From Dicaeum eximium (taxonomy: Eukaryota; Chordata; Aves; Passeriformes; Dicaeidae), in contig VWZP01005541.1 in NCBI GenBank assembly GCA_013396995.1, positions 186,001 to 250,000 on the forward strand: DNA of 64,000 nt, written 5' to 3'. Of the stretch, positions 23,111 through 37,397 are shown piece after piece. How positions within the stretch are numbered: the stretch's first letter is position 1; every line of letters begins with the position of its first letter. The position numbers and the translations under genes were made by a program. The notes below the pieces were generated by a model. It had not been told where the DNA came from. It did no database searches and saw nothing but the letters and a program-made list of their open reading frames with translations.

Positions 23111-26100
23111 AATCCTAGGATCACCACGATGTTCCCATTAACTCGGTCTCAGAGGGAATTCCTTGCAACTATAGCACTCAACACTGTCCTTTCAGTAAGT
23201 CTGCATGTATACAGCTCCTAAAGTCCACTGCCCTAGTCCAACTCCTCTTCATACTGCCCATGCTCCTAACACATCGTTTAATACTGCTCTTTGATATTCC
23301 ACACAGACTGCAACTCAAGCAGCTTTAAGACTGCAAGCCCTGCAATTCCAAACAGTCAGCATGTGTCAAAAATAGCAGCTGGATATTTTTGCAGATTTAA
23401 GCATATAAACAATTATTTTCTTATCTATAGAAATTATTTGCAATTTCCATGTAGGTTTTGTTTGTTTGTTTTAAAAACAAAGACTTAGACGCTTAAAACT
23501 ACCACACACCAGTAGTGTACACAAGAAAAGTATTTTGGCAGACAAAAGAATCTATTCTCACAGAATGTATTTTATATTTAACATGATGTGTTACCCTGGT
23601 GTGTTTCATAGCAACAATATTAATACCTTCTGAATGCAGTATCATATTGTTTCTTACCAACCAGACAAATGCCTGCAAAGGTCCAAGAAATATAGACAGC
23701 ACCTCCACCTCCTCATTCAAACACACGTATTTTGGGTAGTCCTTTAAAAAAATATTGGCACATACTATTCCTATAGTAACACCTGTATTTAACAAAGACA
23801 GAATCTTCAGTTAACAGTTTTATAATACTTTGGCTATCTTACAGTTTATGTTCTTAACTTAATCCAGAAACCTTTCATTATGGGAATGTTTCTGCAAATT
23901 TAATAACATACTGGTATTTTAACATATAAAAGAATATACACTAATAGACTGAAAGGAAACCAGTAAGCAACCACAAAAACAAGCAAAACCTCCTAATAAT
24001 TCAGAATTTATTTAGAAAATAATAATCTTTATTCTACAGCTGTGACTAGAAATGCCACTATTTAGTTTTATTCTGCATATGTCTGTGAGCATGCATACAC
24101 TTATAGCTACACTGCATTATTCAATATCCCTTGCAAGTGAAGACAAAGATTCTCACCCACCTAGTGCTCTCCATACCCCATCCCCATGGAAACGAAGTAG
24201 TATAGATTGTCCTTGACAAGACAATTTAGCTAGAGAAGAGGAAAGCCAGGTTAGCAGACAAATAGTTTATTAAGGAACTAGAGATAAATTCAAGTCTTCT
24301 TGTGCAGATGCTCCTACAGCTCCATGAATCCCAGTAAATCTTCCTTAGCCCTTGATGGTATGCTTCACCCCAGACACAGAAAGCTAAGGTCAGTGAACTG
24401 TCCCAGAGAGAAATAAATGAAGAGGAACTTCATAAAGCTGCCATTTTCATTCCTCTTCTCAATCTGTTTGTGCTGTCTGATCTTCCCAATCAGCTCCTAT
24501 CAATCTGAAGTACAGCAAACATACTTCAGTGGGATGGTTTTGGTGAATGGCAAAACAACTGGAATAACACAAAAGCTTTTGGAAAATGGAAATTCACCTA
24601 ATTCACAATCAGAATTCAGAAAGATGATTAGGTGGTGCACATTTGGAAAAGACAGAATGGTCCTTCACAATTTTTAAAATAATATATTTTGAATTTTAAA
24701 ACTGTCATTTTGTTCTCACTTTTTGTAACAAAAGAGTTTCAAATACTACTATTCAGTTCTTCTGTGGATAGTACCATTCAGACATCTGAGGCCTCTCTTC
24801 TCCCCCTTGAGCATTTCCTCTCTTCAAAAGCAGCAGATGGAAGACATCTTCCCTGTGGGGAGTTTATGGCACAGTCAGACCCCAGACTTGGTTCGGGTAG
24901 TTGGTGCAGATCCTCTGGCTATGTCTGAATTTGTGAGATCTGCCTGCTCCAAGAGCAGACCAGTAGCCTGAACTAGACAATGGTGAAGGACTACACCTAC
25001 ACAGCATGTAGATCTGCAGCTTTGCTTCAAGGAAGACAGTATTCCTGGACCAAACAGTCCTGCACTGCACACAGTCTGAACCTGTCTGACTCTGTGATAC
25101 ATTGGTTTAGAAACACTGACTTAGTTACTTCCAGAAGTAAATTAGCCTGTGCACACCAAAACCAGCCTGTAAACCATGCTGAAATAAGTGAGGAGGAGGA
25201 ATAGGCTTGCTCCAAAACTGTAGCTTCTGATTAGGAATTCTTTTTCTTTTAGAAGAAATCACTGGGCCAGGAGACTTGTGCATGGGCTTTTGAAAATTTC
25301 CCTTGAAGTAACATTAGAAGTTCAATGTATTATACACCCACTTCATTTAGAGACATATTCTGGATTGGCATACTTAAAATTTAGCTTTATAAAGCATTCC
25401 CAAAAGGACTCTAATTTGCACCAGTTAGTCTGAAATACCTTTGAACATGACTGATTTAATTCTCCATAGCACTGCACTGGCTCACAGTGGTGTCACTCTA
25501 GAATTTAATCAATGCAGTGGTCCAAGGAGACAGACAGGGTAATGGAACAAGGAGACAAAAGCTACACCTTTGTAGCTATGGCCTGAGGATGGTCAGACTG
25601 TCAGTTTTTATTCAGCAGCAGAAAATGGGTACAGAGTAATCTAGGGATTCTCTCAGGAAAACACAAACACATTTTCTCAGACTTTTCTGCTACATAGCAG
25701 ATGTCTGTGCTTCAATTAATTCCTTCTTCCCTTACCATGCTTTCAAATGAAAGCAAAGCTCTACCAAGCTGCTTTCCTTATAGGTACATGTAGCTTGTAT
25801 TTACCTTCTGGAGCGAGCAGCTGTAGTGACAGTCTGTAGGCAGACAACTGTCAGCAGACAGTCCCCTCCTAAAGCCCTCTTCTGCACTGATGCACCATCA
25901 CCTGAATTACAGACTGAATCTGCTTCTGAAGTGTGACTGATTTAAAATTAAATACATCAAAAGGAGAATTACTGCTTTTAAAGTAACAATTTGTTCTCAA
26001 AATCCGGCATTTATTCTTAAGAAAAAAAAGGTGACTATGAAACACTAATCTTTCAAAATAACTAGAACACAGAAGTCTTGGCATGTCCATAAATTCAGGA

Positions 26101-29100
26101 CTTCAAAACTTGCATGACTGAGTCATGACAAGGGACTATCTCTGTAAGTGAAATATTGGTTGATTTTTAACCATTTAATTAAATGGCAAGTGGAAGAAGA
26201 TCCTCCAGTAGGAACCATTACAATATAATTTAAAATGATATAATTAACAATTAAAAATTCTAGTGTTGACAAAATAAGTATTTCTTTTTACAAAATTAAG
26301 TACTCAGTTTAGTTTTATACATTTTGTTGCAAATATGTGAAAAGACTAAGGCGCAACCAACTGGATGCTTAAAGGGTAAGAGAAATGCAAGTGGAGATCT
26401 CCTTCAAAACAGTTCTAAAATTCATATTTAACCAAGGTTTTACTGCTTAGAAAACACATAAGTATGTTTTCTAGAAATATTTCCTAACCACAGAGGTGCT
26501 TTGTCATTCCTTTTCCTTCCGTAGAGAGCAAAGCAATCACCATTTTCTGTTTGTTTGCTCACTTCCATCCTATGCCACACTTTTTACAGCTTTTACACTT
26601 TTATGTATTTTCTCTCTGAAGTACAAACATCCTGGAAAAGGTGCAAGTTAAATTCAGAAAATACATCATAGAGGGTCAAAGGTGGACCACAAGAAGCAAA
26701 AGGCAAGTAGGTCTCCCCACAATCAGGGGTGGAAGAAGCAAGTAATCAAGAATTAGTTGTTGGCAGTTTAGCAGCCACTTATATTCAGTCAAGAGTAGGA
26801 AAAATACAAGCAAATACTAAGAGAGGAAGATGATGGTTTTCTTCACATACAAGGCTATATGATTTTTCACACTCTTCTGTACTTTGCTCCTGAAACATTT
26901 CAAGGTTTCAAACCACCATTGTAGGCTGTGTGCAAATTGCAGTTACTGTGGCAGCATGTGTAAATCAGAAATAAAAAAGGCAGTATTTTAAAACTTACAG
27001 ACCTACAAACACAAAAATTTTCTATAAATTTTGGTTGACAGGTGCTTAATTTTACTGAGAAAAACAGTTGCATAAATTAATTCCTAAAGCAAAAGGCTAA
27101 TTAAACAAAACATTTTTGAGAGCTCTGAAACACAAATTGGAATGCACCAATACTTATAATCAAGGACTCTCCCCTTGAGGAGAAAAAAAATAAAAGAAGA
27201 AAAGCTTTAGAGGAATTTAGTACGCTGGTTATATCTGTGTAACTACAAAAGCAGATAAAACAAAGCTCTGAGTACAATCAATAGTTTATAAATCAAAGCA
27301 AAGCCTTACTTCAAAAACCAGAAGCAGACTTGAGAAGAGCAGCTGATTTATAAAAAATATTATTTGAAATCAGCAAGAAACTAAAGCAAAGTATTTCTCT
27401 TTCTGCTATACAGGCAAAGTATGCACAGGCTCTAACACACATAATCAATTATGGAGAAAGCTGTAGCATCTGAAATATTTCTTCGTTGCAAGAAACACTG
27501 AGGTTACAAAGATTCCCTTGACTGCAGCTCAGTTCAGTTCTGAACAGTGCCCCCACAATCTGTGCCCAAGAAGTACTTAAAGCACTCTACAAATACATTT
27601 AAGCTCCCCAGCACACTTAAAAAACTGGATCTCTAACTTGGCAAAAATACCAGTTAAGGTCTCACACGGGACAGATCAACATCAATACCTAGAAAATGAA
27701 CAGACTAAGCTCAAATAACACTCAATAAATAAATAAATAGAGTGATGCTATAAAAGCTAGCAGCAGTTGTAGAGATTTTTGGCTGCACAGTTCCCATCTA
27801 AACCCCAGAGCATGAACCAAGCAATGCAAAGCAATAAAAAGACGCAATGTCATTACAAAATTTGGTCATTTGCACTCTGTGTTCAGGACATATTTTTCAT
27901 AAATGCATTCTGAATATTTTCAGTGTGTCTGTACAGATATATGTGAATATTAGATCATACCATTCATGTGCTGCAGATAACTCAAGGAGGATGTTAAAGA
28001 TCAGAGTTTTGGTTCCTCAGTTATGCGATGTAGAATGACAGGTGTTGACTGGAGCTTGTTTTTCAGGGAAGGCTTAGTTTTTCTTGAAAATCAAGTCCCT
28101 TAAAGTCTTCTTCTTTCTTTGCATATCACAAAATTTAAAGATACAGAAGCACTGTAGAGTTTTTCTTCTCTATTTCTAATTAGTACAATATCAGCTCTTG
28201 TCAAAGTCTATTCAAATGGGTTATATTCAACACTCTGTACCAGAATATTTGCATATTTTTTTCTATCTTACAGTTATACTACAAATATCCAAGTTAAATA
28301 AAATGCTGTGCTGAAGTAAACTATATAAATTGCCTCTACTCTGTGCAGCTGAGAAGTTTCTCCAATAATCTTCTCAAAAACCTTCAATGACTCCAACTTC
28401 TTCAAAGCTTTTAAAAAAAAATTGTTTACAAGAGGGTAGAAATTCCCAGATTTATTATCTAATCAGGAGAATATAAAGGCAAGTTTGTAAAAGATCAAAG
28501 AAACAGAGATGCAGTAAGAAAAATGTAAGCTACGTAAATTGGAGAAACACTTTAAAATGTGTATTATATGCCTGTTACATTTGTGTTTATTACACAAATT
28601 GTGTAACAACCAAATCTCAACCAAACTCTTGAAGTATTTCATCTAAGGAGGTCTAATGCTAATTCAAGAAAGCACAAGTGAGTAATTTTGACTTCCTGGT
28701 TAACACTACTAAAAAAAGCCCCAAACCCAAAACAACCTAATAAAAATGAAAACAATACCACAATAAGGTAAGAGCATAGTAAAAGTCATTTAGCACAACC
28801 CACAACACTTTGGTATGAATGTATGTGACCTAATATGAGTGACACAAAATTCACCTACTTCAGTACCTTAATATTACATACTGCATCAGACACAACAAGC
28901 ATAACAGGATCTGCTACTTGGAAGGAAAAAAATGGTAGAAGAGCAATGGCATTGATTTTAATTAGCAGGCTTGGTATTTCTAAGACATCTCTGGCATCCC
29001 AGTGCCAATTATCCTGATATGTACTATTTTATCAAGCCATTGAAAGTGGATCTGTAAGGGCAACTATATAATTCAGTAACTCAAGCTATTTAGGTTCCCG

Positions 29101-29428
29101 TCAAGTCAGTGAAAATATTCCTCTTCCACACAGGGGGATATCTTTCTCCAGCTTGGACATGCCCTCATATTAAAATACACTGTTTAGGATTCAACGTTTT
29201 ACTTAGGATTGTCTTCCCAGAGCACCAAAAATTTATTCTTAACATTTATTTTGTAGTTTCTTTTACTTCTTCCCTTCAATAGCCCGTGTGTTTGCAGGCC
29301 ATCAGCTAACAGTACATATGCTGTAACACTGCCCAGAGGAACCACTTCACCCTTCGCCTCTGCTCCTCCTGCTTTTCTACATCCTGCTAATGCAACAGTC
29401 CATCCTATAATACTTACAAGCAGTAACT

Positions 29429-29440
29429 ACACACACACAC
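29429..29440 (+). repeat. (AC)6 microsatellite
   Basis: Six AC units in unique sequence. No other feature is visible nearby. Confidence 0.85.
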
Positions 29441-30056
29441 CTGTTCTCATGAGAGGCTTTGTGCTGGCACATCCAGAAAGGAAGTCATGGCAACTGATGC
29501 ATTTCTGAGAGCGTCAGTGTCGCTTTGGAGATGTGTGGCCAGCACTATTTACCTCATCTAACGCTGGCCTACCTGTGCAGTAACAATTCCCACTGCATTT
29601 CACATTAACAAATGTTGCCAAAAGAAAAGGAACTGTGAAGGTGTCATTACAGTACTGCCCTCTGGAAATTTCACCATTCATAAGCAAAATACTTATTTAC
29701 CCAAATACTGCTAAACACATGCTATCTCTGTTACTTTTTTCACCAATATGAAAAAAATCTATCTCATTTTTTTTTAAGAAAAAAACTAGTTTCAGATTCT
29801 CCAATATTGTTAATTTAATCTTCTTTTTAGATTTCCAGTGATCTTTTCCAGCAAAATTCTCAACCTGAGTTAATTAAAAATCATCTGCCTCTCTTAAAAG
29901 TTTCATTCAGTCTTCTAAGTATTAGAGGACTGAGTGCATTCCTTTATATTGACTCTAGAGCACCTGGTATTGTTAATTGTCTGTCAGAGACCAAAAAATT
30001 CACTGGCAGATTGCAGGGATACCAGGTACCCTAGCACAGAAATTTATTGTGTGTGC

Positions 30057-30074
30057 ATATATATATATATATAT
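30057..30074 (+). repeat. (AT)9 microsatellite preceded by a short TG run
   Basis: Nine AT units follow GTGTGTGC. Compound TG/TA repeats of this kind are common slippage sites. Confidence 0.9.
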
Positions 30075-31328
30075 TAAAAAATCAATATGAACCTGCATAA
30101 ACCATGCTTTTTCCATGCCAGCCCAAACCCATTTGTCTAAAGCAGGTGATGTATAGAATACTTGCTGAACACTATGCTCTTGCTGCTGTTATTCAGTAGC
30201 ATTATCATTTTCTCCCTTCTGCTCTCAGAATTTGGATTTTTCACACACATCAAGTTTGGGAGACTTTTTAACTTCTTAAAATTGAGTATTTAAACTGTAT
30301 TTTTAATTAACTGTTTAAACAACAGCTAGTGATTTATCTCAACAGCTTCTTCATTCAGCCTTCACTTAAAAACTCAACCTCAGATATAAATTTCACCTGT
30401 TTTTTTTCCTTTTGAAACACACATAATCAAAACCTGCAATCAGCACTATAATAGTTTGTCAAGGCTGCATCCTGGGCTGTCTGTAACAAACTTTGAAGCT
30501 TACACATACTTCCCTCACTTTGATCAGGGTACCTCCCCTGTCCAATCTTTGCATTGTTCCTTTTTATTCCCCTCCCCTCCATATTTCGGTTTAGTGACTT
30601 ACAGTTGTGCAGTGACTGACTTTAGACTTGGGAAGTAAATTCCATTAAGGACTACGGTCCATGTAACACTTGGGATGGGCAGCAGTTTTTGGAACAACAG
30701 AAGTTTAGGGCTTTTTATCTTCCCTTCCTGTTCCTGTCTGTAGAAATAGTCTTACTCCTCAAAGAGTGAAAGTTGCTATTGTACTGAGAACTTGCAACAT
30801 CAATTTTTGTTTCTTGTCTGCTTGTTCAAAAATCCTGTTACATCTGAACCTCAGTACTATTTGAAAAACGAATTCCCTTGCCCAACCATGCAAAAATAAT
30901 TGGATTTATGTAGCGTAAAGTTGATGACGGTACATGTGTTATCAAAAGGAACAAGAACACTTAATTCTATATCATGTAGTATCTCCTGTACTTTAATTGT
31001 ATCCTTTCTTGCCCCTTCTGTAAGGCAAACTCTCATGTTTCTTTTCACAAGAAAGCTGCTAATGAAAGCTCTCATTATTTTCTATTAGCTTCTATCCTGA
31101 TCAGAAGCAATGACTATTTTAGGCAAGAAGGCACCTTCAGACTGCCAGTGGAATTACAAGAGCATCAGCACTACATTCATCGTAATTTTTACATCCCCCA
31201 GTGCCTACCTTGCACAGGTTCAGTTTTTGATGAGGCGTCTTCCTATCTATTTCCCATAAGTTTTCAAACTCAGTACAGCACACCTGGCTAGGTTCCTCTA
31301 TCCAAGTGGCATTGCCCAGCATTTGTCA

Positions 31329-31376
31329 AAAGGGCAAAAAAAGGAAAAAAAAAAAAAAAGGGTGGGGTTGGGTGGT
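31329..31376 (+). repeat. A-rich tract running into a G-quadruplex-type G-rich tract
   Basis: Interrupted poly-A at about 31336-31359 passes directly into GGGTGGGGTTGGGTGG at 31360-31375, which has three runs of three or four G and a final GG. The A-run is not preceded by a recognisable retroposed body, so it is read as simple sequence and not as the tail of a processed pseudogene. Confidence 0.75.
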
Positions 31377-33814
31377 GAAATTAAAAACTAAACAAAAAAT
31401 CCCAATCCAGTCAGAGCTTGAAATAAACCATTACCTACGGTAAATAAACACCTGACTTCACCTAATTGAAATCTTTCTGTTTCTTTTGAAGACTCTGTCA
31501 TTCATTTCTAAATAATTGTTTAGTAAGTTAATGAACAAAAGACCTTTAATATGAAGCCCTCCATGCCTCTAACCAAAGCTGAAAATTCACAGTTTGTTCC
31601 TACTCCTTAATTTAGTTGCAGTTCCTAGTCTATAACACTTCTTTATTTCTAACCTCCTGATAGCATCATGACATCTTCTTTATTCTAATACGGATTTTCT
31701 TTTTTCAAACATTTTCTGGAAATTGAAACAATTAATACTATGGAGTTAGGCAGAGCAAATAGCAAAAAAGTTCTACAAGACTAAAAATTTAACTCTGACA
31801 CATGGAATTTGATATAAACTATAAATGTTATGGCCAGTGTTTTTTGAAATGTTTAGACAAACACTAATGGACTAATTGAAATTGGACACAATTCCTTAAT
31901 ACAATCCTCTTGCTTCATTTGCCAAATGGAGATGACAACATTTACCCAACTTCTCTGTAGGGCACCATCACACCTGCAAGTGAAAAGTGCTATAGGAGAT
32001 ATATAATGGATGCATCTTAATTTATTCTTTTTTGCTAGAGATAATGGCATTAAAAACTGAAAACATACTTTAATTTAAATGTAAGGTATGATGATTCCAA
32101 ATCTATTATAATTTCTCATCCTATTAATTAAGGTCTAGCATAACAAACAGCTAAAATTATTTTTCATTATGTTAATAAAACAATGGCATTTAAATATTGT
32201 TCAGAATAACCAAAACATACATGGAACACTGCAGCCTGTAGAAAATTAGCCGAACTCCAAACCACATCAAAATGTTTTGCTAGAAATGGTGGCGAGGTTA
32301 TCTTCTGAACCATGAACTACCTCATCACATATCCTTTTGTCCAAATTATTCAGGCATGCCTAAGAAAATTTTATCTTTCTCAAACATAAGAGATATATTT
32401 TTCCCATGTAAATTTAAGCTTCTTTAGAAGAAAATATTACAATTGAAACCATTTTCAGAACTTACTTTAAGCTACAGTAACTTTATTTTCTGGCTCTGTG
32501 TAGGCCTAAATAAATAAATTTCTACACATCTATTTTTGACTCAGTGACAAATCTTTTCAACCTTTAGTAAGCAAAAATGGCTATCAATATTTGAATAGAG
32601 AAGTAGAGTAAAAATGTTTTAAGTCTTCCCAAATGGCTGAAATTACCTTCCCAAATGTAACAACAACATGAATCACAAACTGGGCCCAAATTTTTCAAGC
32701 AGTGCACATGAAGATGATCATTAACACTTCCTATGATGGATTGTGCTCTCCCTACCAAAACATTTATATCACAAGAGAAGGCCTTAAGGTTAGTAGGTAT
32801 GTTTGTTGCCTTTCTTAAAATTAAGAAAAGATATTACATATGGAAACACCAGTATGTTAGTACTGATATGTCTATAAAAAACCTGAACATATCAAGAGTC
32901 CCACATGCTGCTTTGCTGCCCACTAAGAATCAGAAGCCTCTGTGCAACTTTTCTCAGAACATTTTCTAATTTCATTATTTATTCTTACAAAGTTTTAAAA
33001 GGAAATTCACTAATAATCTAATACTAAGAAAAGTGATCATTTAGTCCTATTTTTCAGCCTGGCCCAATTTTTAAAAATCAGTATTCAATCCATAAAATAC
33101 ATTCCCTCTTACTGCTCAACAGCTTCCTTTCCTTAAGAGCTTCCATGGAGTGAGCTCACTGAAAACCTTTTAAATCCGAGTGCAGTACAGCAACTTGATC
33201 ACAATAATTCACTTTTGTCAGACCCTTCAAGGCCCTCTGCTTGATTTGCAAGGAAGGACTTTACCTCCCAAATCAGGTGGATTCCTCCCCAGTATGGATG
33301 GTTTGAGTTTGACTGTTTTCTTTACCAACTTCATTATTCTTTGAGTACAGAAGTCAGCCTTCCTGGTGCACAGCTTGCCCATTCCTGCATCCCCTTTTAG
33401 AAACTAGCATCACATATCAAATCCATTCTTTTCCTGGTATCAAGAACAATTTAGGAGACAATTTTCATACCACAGTTCAACCATTTCATTTTTTGAGTTA
33501 CTGTAGAACTTGTGAGCAATTGCCATCTGGTTCTGAAGACTAATTTCTCTTTAACTGATTTAGTCTAAAACTTACTCTTGACACTTCTAATTAAGGCAGC
33601 CCTCACACAGTGAGAGACTGATGTGAAAACTCTTCTAAACTCTTCCAGTGGGGAAAAAAAAAGCCAATGCAAAAAAATTCGTTTGTCATCATTACCTGAC
33701 TTTATCTTCCTGTAGTGGTCCTTCTTCATCCTCCTCTTCAGATAGCAGACTCACTCAGAAACTCTCCAGAAAACTTCCTCTTGATATCTCTGCATAAAAT
33801 TCTGGCATTTTATG

Positions 33815-33855
33815 GTTTGTTGGTTTTTTGTTTGTTTGTTGTTTTGGGTTTTTTA
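33815..33855 (+). repeat. T/G-rich low-complexity tract with TTTG units
   Basis: Repeated TTTG and TTTTG units, including GTTTGTTTGTTGTTTTGGG, form a low-complexity block. A shorter similar TTTG run lies near 23458-23472. Confidence 0.85.
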
Positions 33856-36800
33856 AATTACTTCCCCATCTTTAAAAAGCACTTTAGCTGTACTAATTCA
33901 CTGACAAGTTCAATCACCCATGTTACAGAAAACCAAAGGAAGTAATCAAAACTGAATTGCTAGTCATTCCACAAAGAAATTTCATTTTCCTTTCAAGTTC
34001 TAGTAATAGACTTCTACTTCTCTTTCCCTAAACATTTTGATGACCAGAAAAATAGTTAACACTAAGAACATCCTTATTGCTATCTGAATCAATACAAATG
34101 GGATAATTTACACCTCCAAAGCATCATTTCAGCTTTTCTGCAAAATCAGCAGACATGACTTAATTGGTTTGGTTCTAACCACATTTTCTGAAGCTATCTC
34201 TATAAAGCAGCTCAATTTGTTTTCCTCATAAAGCATAAACTGCCAAAATTGTGGCCAAATGTTTTGCTCAGATTTTCAAAATCAAGGGGGATATGCCTGC
34301 AGGAAATCCTTTTTTTTTACAAAAATAATCACATTCTACGAAAATGCCAAAAGTATTTCAGAAATGAGTAATCTACTATCACTGGCTCACAGAAAGACAC
34401 CATCACCTACGCCAGAGCTTTCAAATGACTGGAATAAGATACAATCCTGTATTCATGGAACATCCTGAAGTCTTCCAGAGCTGATGATAAGATGAATAAT
34501 AGCAATAACAAATGATGCACTGCTATTTTTTCATTACTTAGTAATTCACTTTAGAAGTCATTAGGTAATCTGGGTTTAAAATGAGATGCTTAGCTGCTCC
34601 TGCTGCTACTTTATTTTAAGTTTCAGATTCCTGACTTCAGCTAGTAGTTATGTAATACTGTAAAAGCAGATCCCTCTGGTTTCCAAGAATAGTTTTACTG
34701 AGTATACAGTTAACTAAGCAAGAGAACCCAGGGGTTCTGCAAATGACATACTGCTATTAATTTTTTATAATTTCTCCGGTAAACATGATTATTTCACCAA
34801 TAAACCTTGCTAACTGATGTCCAGTGCAACACCAAGAAAATAAAGACTGCACGCAATACTTTGCTGGTGCTCTTGATTGTGTACCATGATGTTCTGCTAC
34901 ATTACCTGCTGCAGAAAATTAAATTATATGCTTGCTTTAATTTTCTAACCTGCCAACACTGGAAAAAAAAGCTAATATATGAAAGAAGTTCATTTATATC
35001 TAAGGTTATTATTAAGGACAGATTGGCAAAAGAAACTGCAATTACTATTTTATTGGCTTTCATTAGCAAAAGAAAACAGAAGAGTATCCATTACTACCAA
35101 ATATTCTCTGGCTTAGTTCAGTAACTTTGCTCTTTAAGCTTGCAAAGAGGCAACATAAATGAATAGATGTAAATTCAGTTACAATGTCGGTTTCCCTTAA
35201 ACCGTGCATTTTGATCTCACCTCCCGAAGGGATTGAGAAAGCTCTTGTATAACACCTCTAACAGCCCAGCTGGGAGCACAGCCGCTCAACAAAGAGAAGA
35301 GCCAGGGACCTTTGCAAGTGATGTGAGTTCTCAAAGAAAACTGCTGGACGACCCTCAGTATCAGGATTATCTCTTTGGATTTACCTGATCTTCATTCAAA
35401 GAACTGAAAAGCAACGGTAAAATACAAACAGGCCCATCCTTTCTGAGCCTAAGCTCTACCATCTCATGTAAATCAAACTGAGCCCCTGTGTGCAAATGAA
35501 ACTATTCAAAGGTCGCTTTGCTGATACTTGTGCTGGATCTCTATTTGTTCAGTGCAGGAAAAATCAACTTACATCACTTTTGCAAAATGGAGGTATGGAG
35601 AAGAATGTTGGTCCTCCAAAGGACTAGGTTTAAAAAAAATCTTTTATACTGGTAAAGCAAAAAAGAAAAAAAAAAGTAAACTATCAACTCTACTACTGCG
35701 ACATAACCAATATAAAATAAATCATATTAACAATACAAGCATTTTAATCATAAACATCTGTGTAATCTCACAAAAAGAAGACAAAACTGGAAGAGCCAAG
35801 TGCAGCACAGGACAGAACTGCTCCATTTGATCAGTACAGAAAATTGCATTAACAGCAGAAGAAAGACTTGACAGATAAAACAGCATTCAAGCTGCATTTT
35901 TTTAAAAACAAGTTTACTCTTATTTCTAAATGGATAGATATTTAAAGAACTAGCATCTCAGATCCCTAAGGTGATCAATCTAGTGCTAAGATACATCACT
36001 CCGTCAGTAAAGATGAAAACTGTTTCTCAATGACATGTCTGAGCTCCTAATTTTTTGAGGGAGCAGGTTTCAAGTGTGTAATAAACAGCTCCACCTACTG
36101 TCCCTCAAGCAGAGAAAGCATTTCCCAAATCTACATTTCCAGGCTGTGGCAAGCACAAGAGATTTCTTATCATGCCCTTTCACTCTGCCCCTTGGCAATG
36201 AAGCACTACGTCTGAAAAACATGAATATCGAAGTTAGAAGAAGAAGAGAACCAGTCACGTAAAATCCCACTCTGAAGTTCTCAGATGTCCTTTAGGCAAG
36301 TGAAGGTCCCCATCCCAGTCAGAAAAACCGTAAGAAATTCACTGACCCACTCACTCACCCTCCCACTCAGCTCCTGACACAGTGCACTAGAAGAGAACGG
36401 AAAGATGTTCCCCAGCAAGTCTTGCTGTCTTGCATAAATAGCTGACTCTCAGCACCACTGTCTGTCTCCCAGTGAGAACCTGTCTGAGAAACACTAAAGC
36501 ACTACATAGATCAAATCAAAGTCTGACACTACTTGTTGTGGATTTTTTCTGGTTTTTGAAAATGCAAGATTCTTGTGTCTGAAAAGGAGAGTATCCAGCA
36601 ACAGAAGATGCTTGGACTTCTGTATTGACAGGAGGAGCAATGCTGCACCAATCCCTACCAAATCAAGGGGTATAATTTACATTATCTGTTCCTACAGTAT
36701 CACAGTAGTTCAGCTACTGATGCATTAGTTGGACTTTCACTCAGCTTTCTTTGAGTATGACTCTCCTCTGTAAACAAATCACTTATCAATGGAGAAGAAA

Positions 36801-37319
36801 GAAAGAAATACTGTACTTCGCTTTTAAGAATCACAAAAACATTAAAATACTACAGCAGTGCTGTACTCAGAAAAGCACAATTTGTGATCTTTGAGCTTTA
36901 AAGTACAGTTTATAACTCACATAACTCTTCAAAAAAGAAAATAATTTTATTTAACTTGGCATTTTAAAAGTTGTCTGTTTTAAATAACCAGTAACTTAAC
37001 ATACACAAAATTAACACAGATACTACTTATATGCTCTATAGGACAGTCAGTTTTCTTATGCTCCAAATTAAACCAGTATAGTCCACCCATAACTCCTACC
37101 CAAATCAGCAGGCTTTAAGCACCTTTGAAAAAATTTAGTTATAACCTGCTTGTGAAAAAAGCAAAGCACAGGTTGTTCCCAGATCTTCGGGGAATATCAT
37201 GAGACTGCCCAATTGCAGTGTCTGCGCAGCATTCATGATCCTCGGGTGGGGTAATACCACTAGATTTGTAACCATAACTAGATGTTTGAAATTATTGTGA
37301 CTTAAGATGGATAAAATAT

Positions 37320-37397
37320 GGGAAAGGGATGGGACAGATGGAAGGGAAAGGAAAGGCAGAAAGGTAAAAAGGCAGAACGATAGAATGGTAGAAAGGT
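37320..37397 (+). repeat. Polypurine low-complexity tract
   Basis: About 78 nt are nearly all A and G, with imperfect GGAAAGG, GGCAGAA and AGAAAGGTA units. It is followed by T runs near 37418-37444. In the MYRIP pre-mRNA it would be a pyrimidine tract, but no adjacent minus-strand exon is seen. Mirror-type polypurine DNA of this length can form triplexes. Confidence 0.75.

Noticed and set aside
27550..27660. Possible LINE-3-tail motif TTAAAGCACTCTACAAATAC
   Set aside because: It is a single short motif without a continuing consensus.
33675..33740. Possible minus-strand micro-exon bounded by AG and GT, encoding an acidic EDEEG-type peptide
   Set aside because: The acceptor lacks a good pyrimidine tract, the peptide does not match the MYRIP N-terminus, and the pattern is expected by chance.
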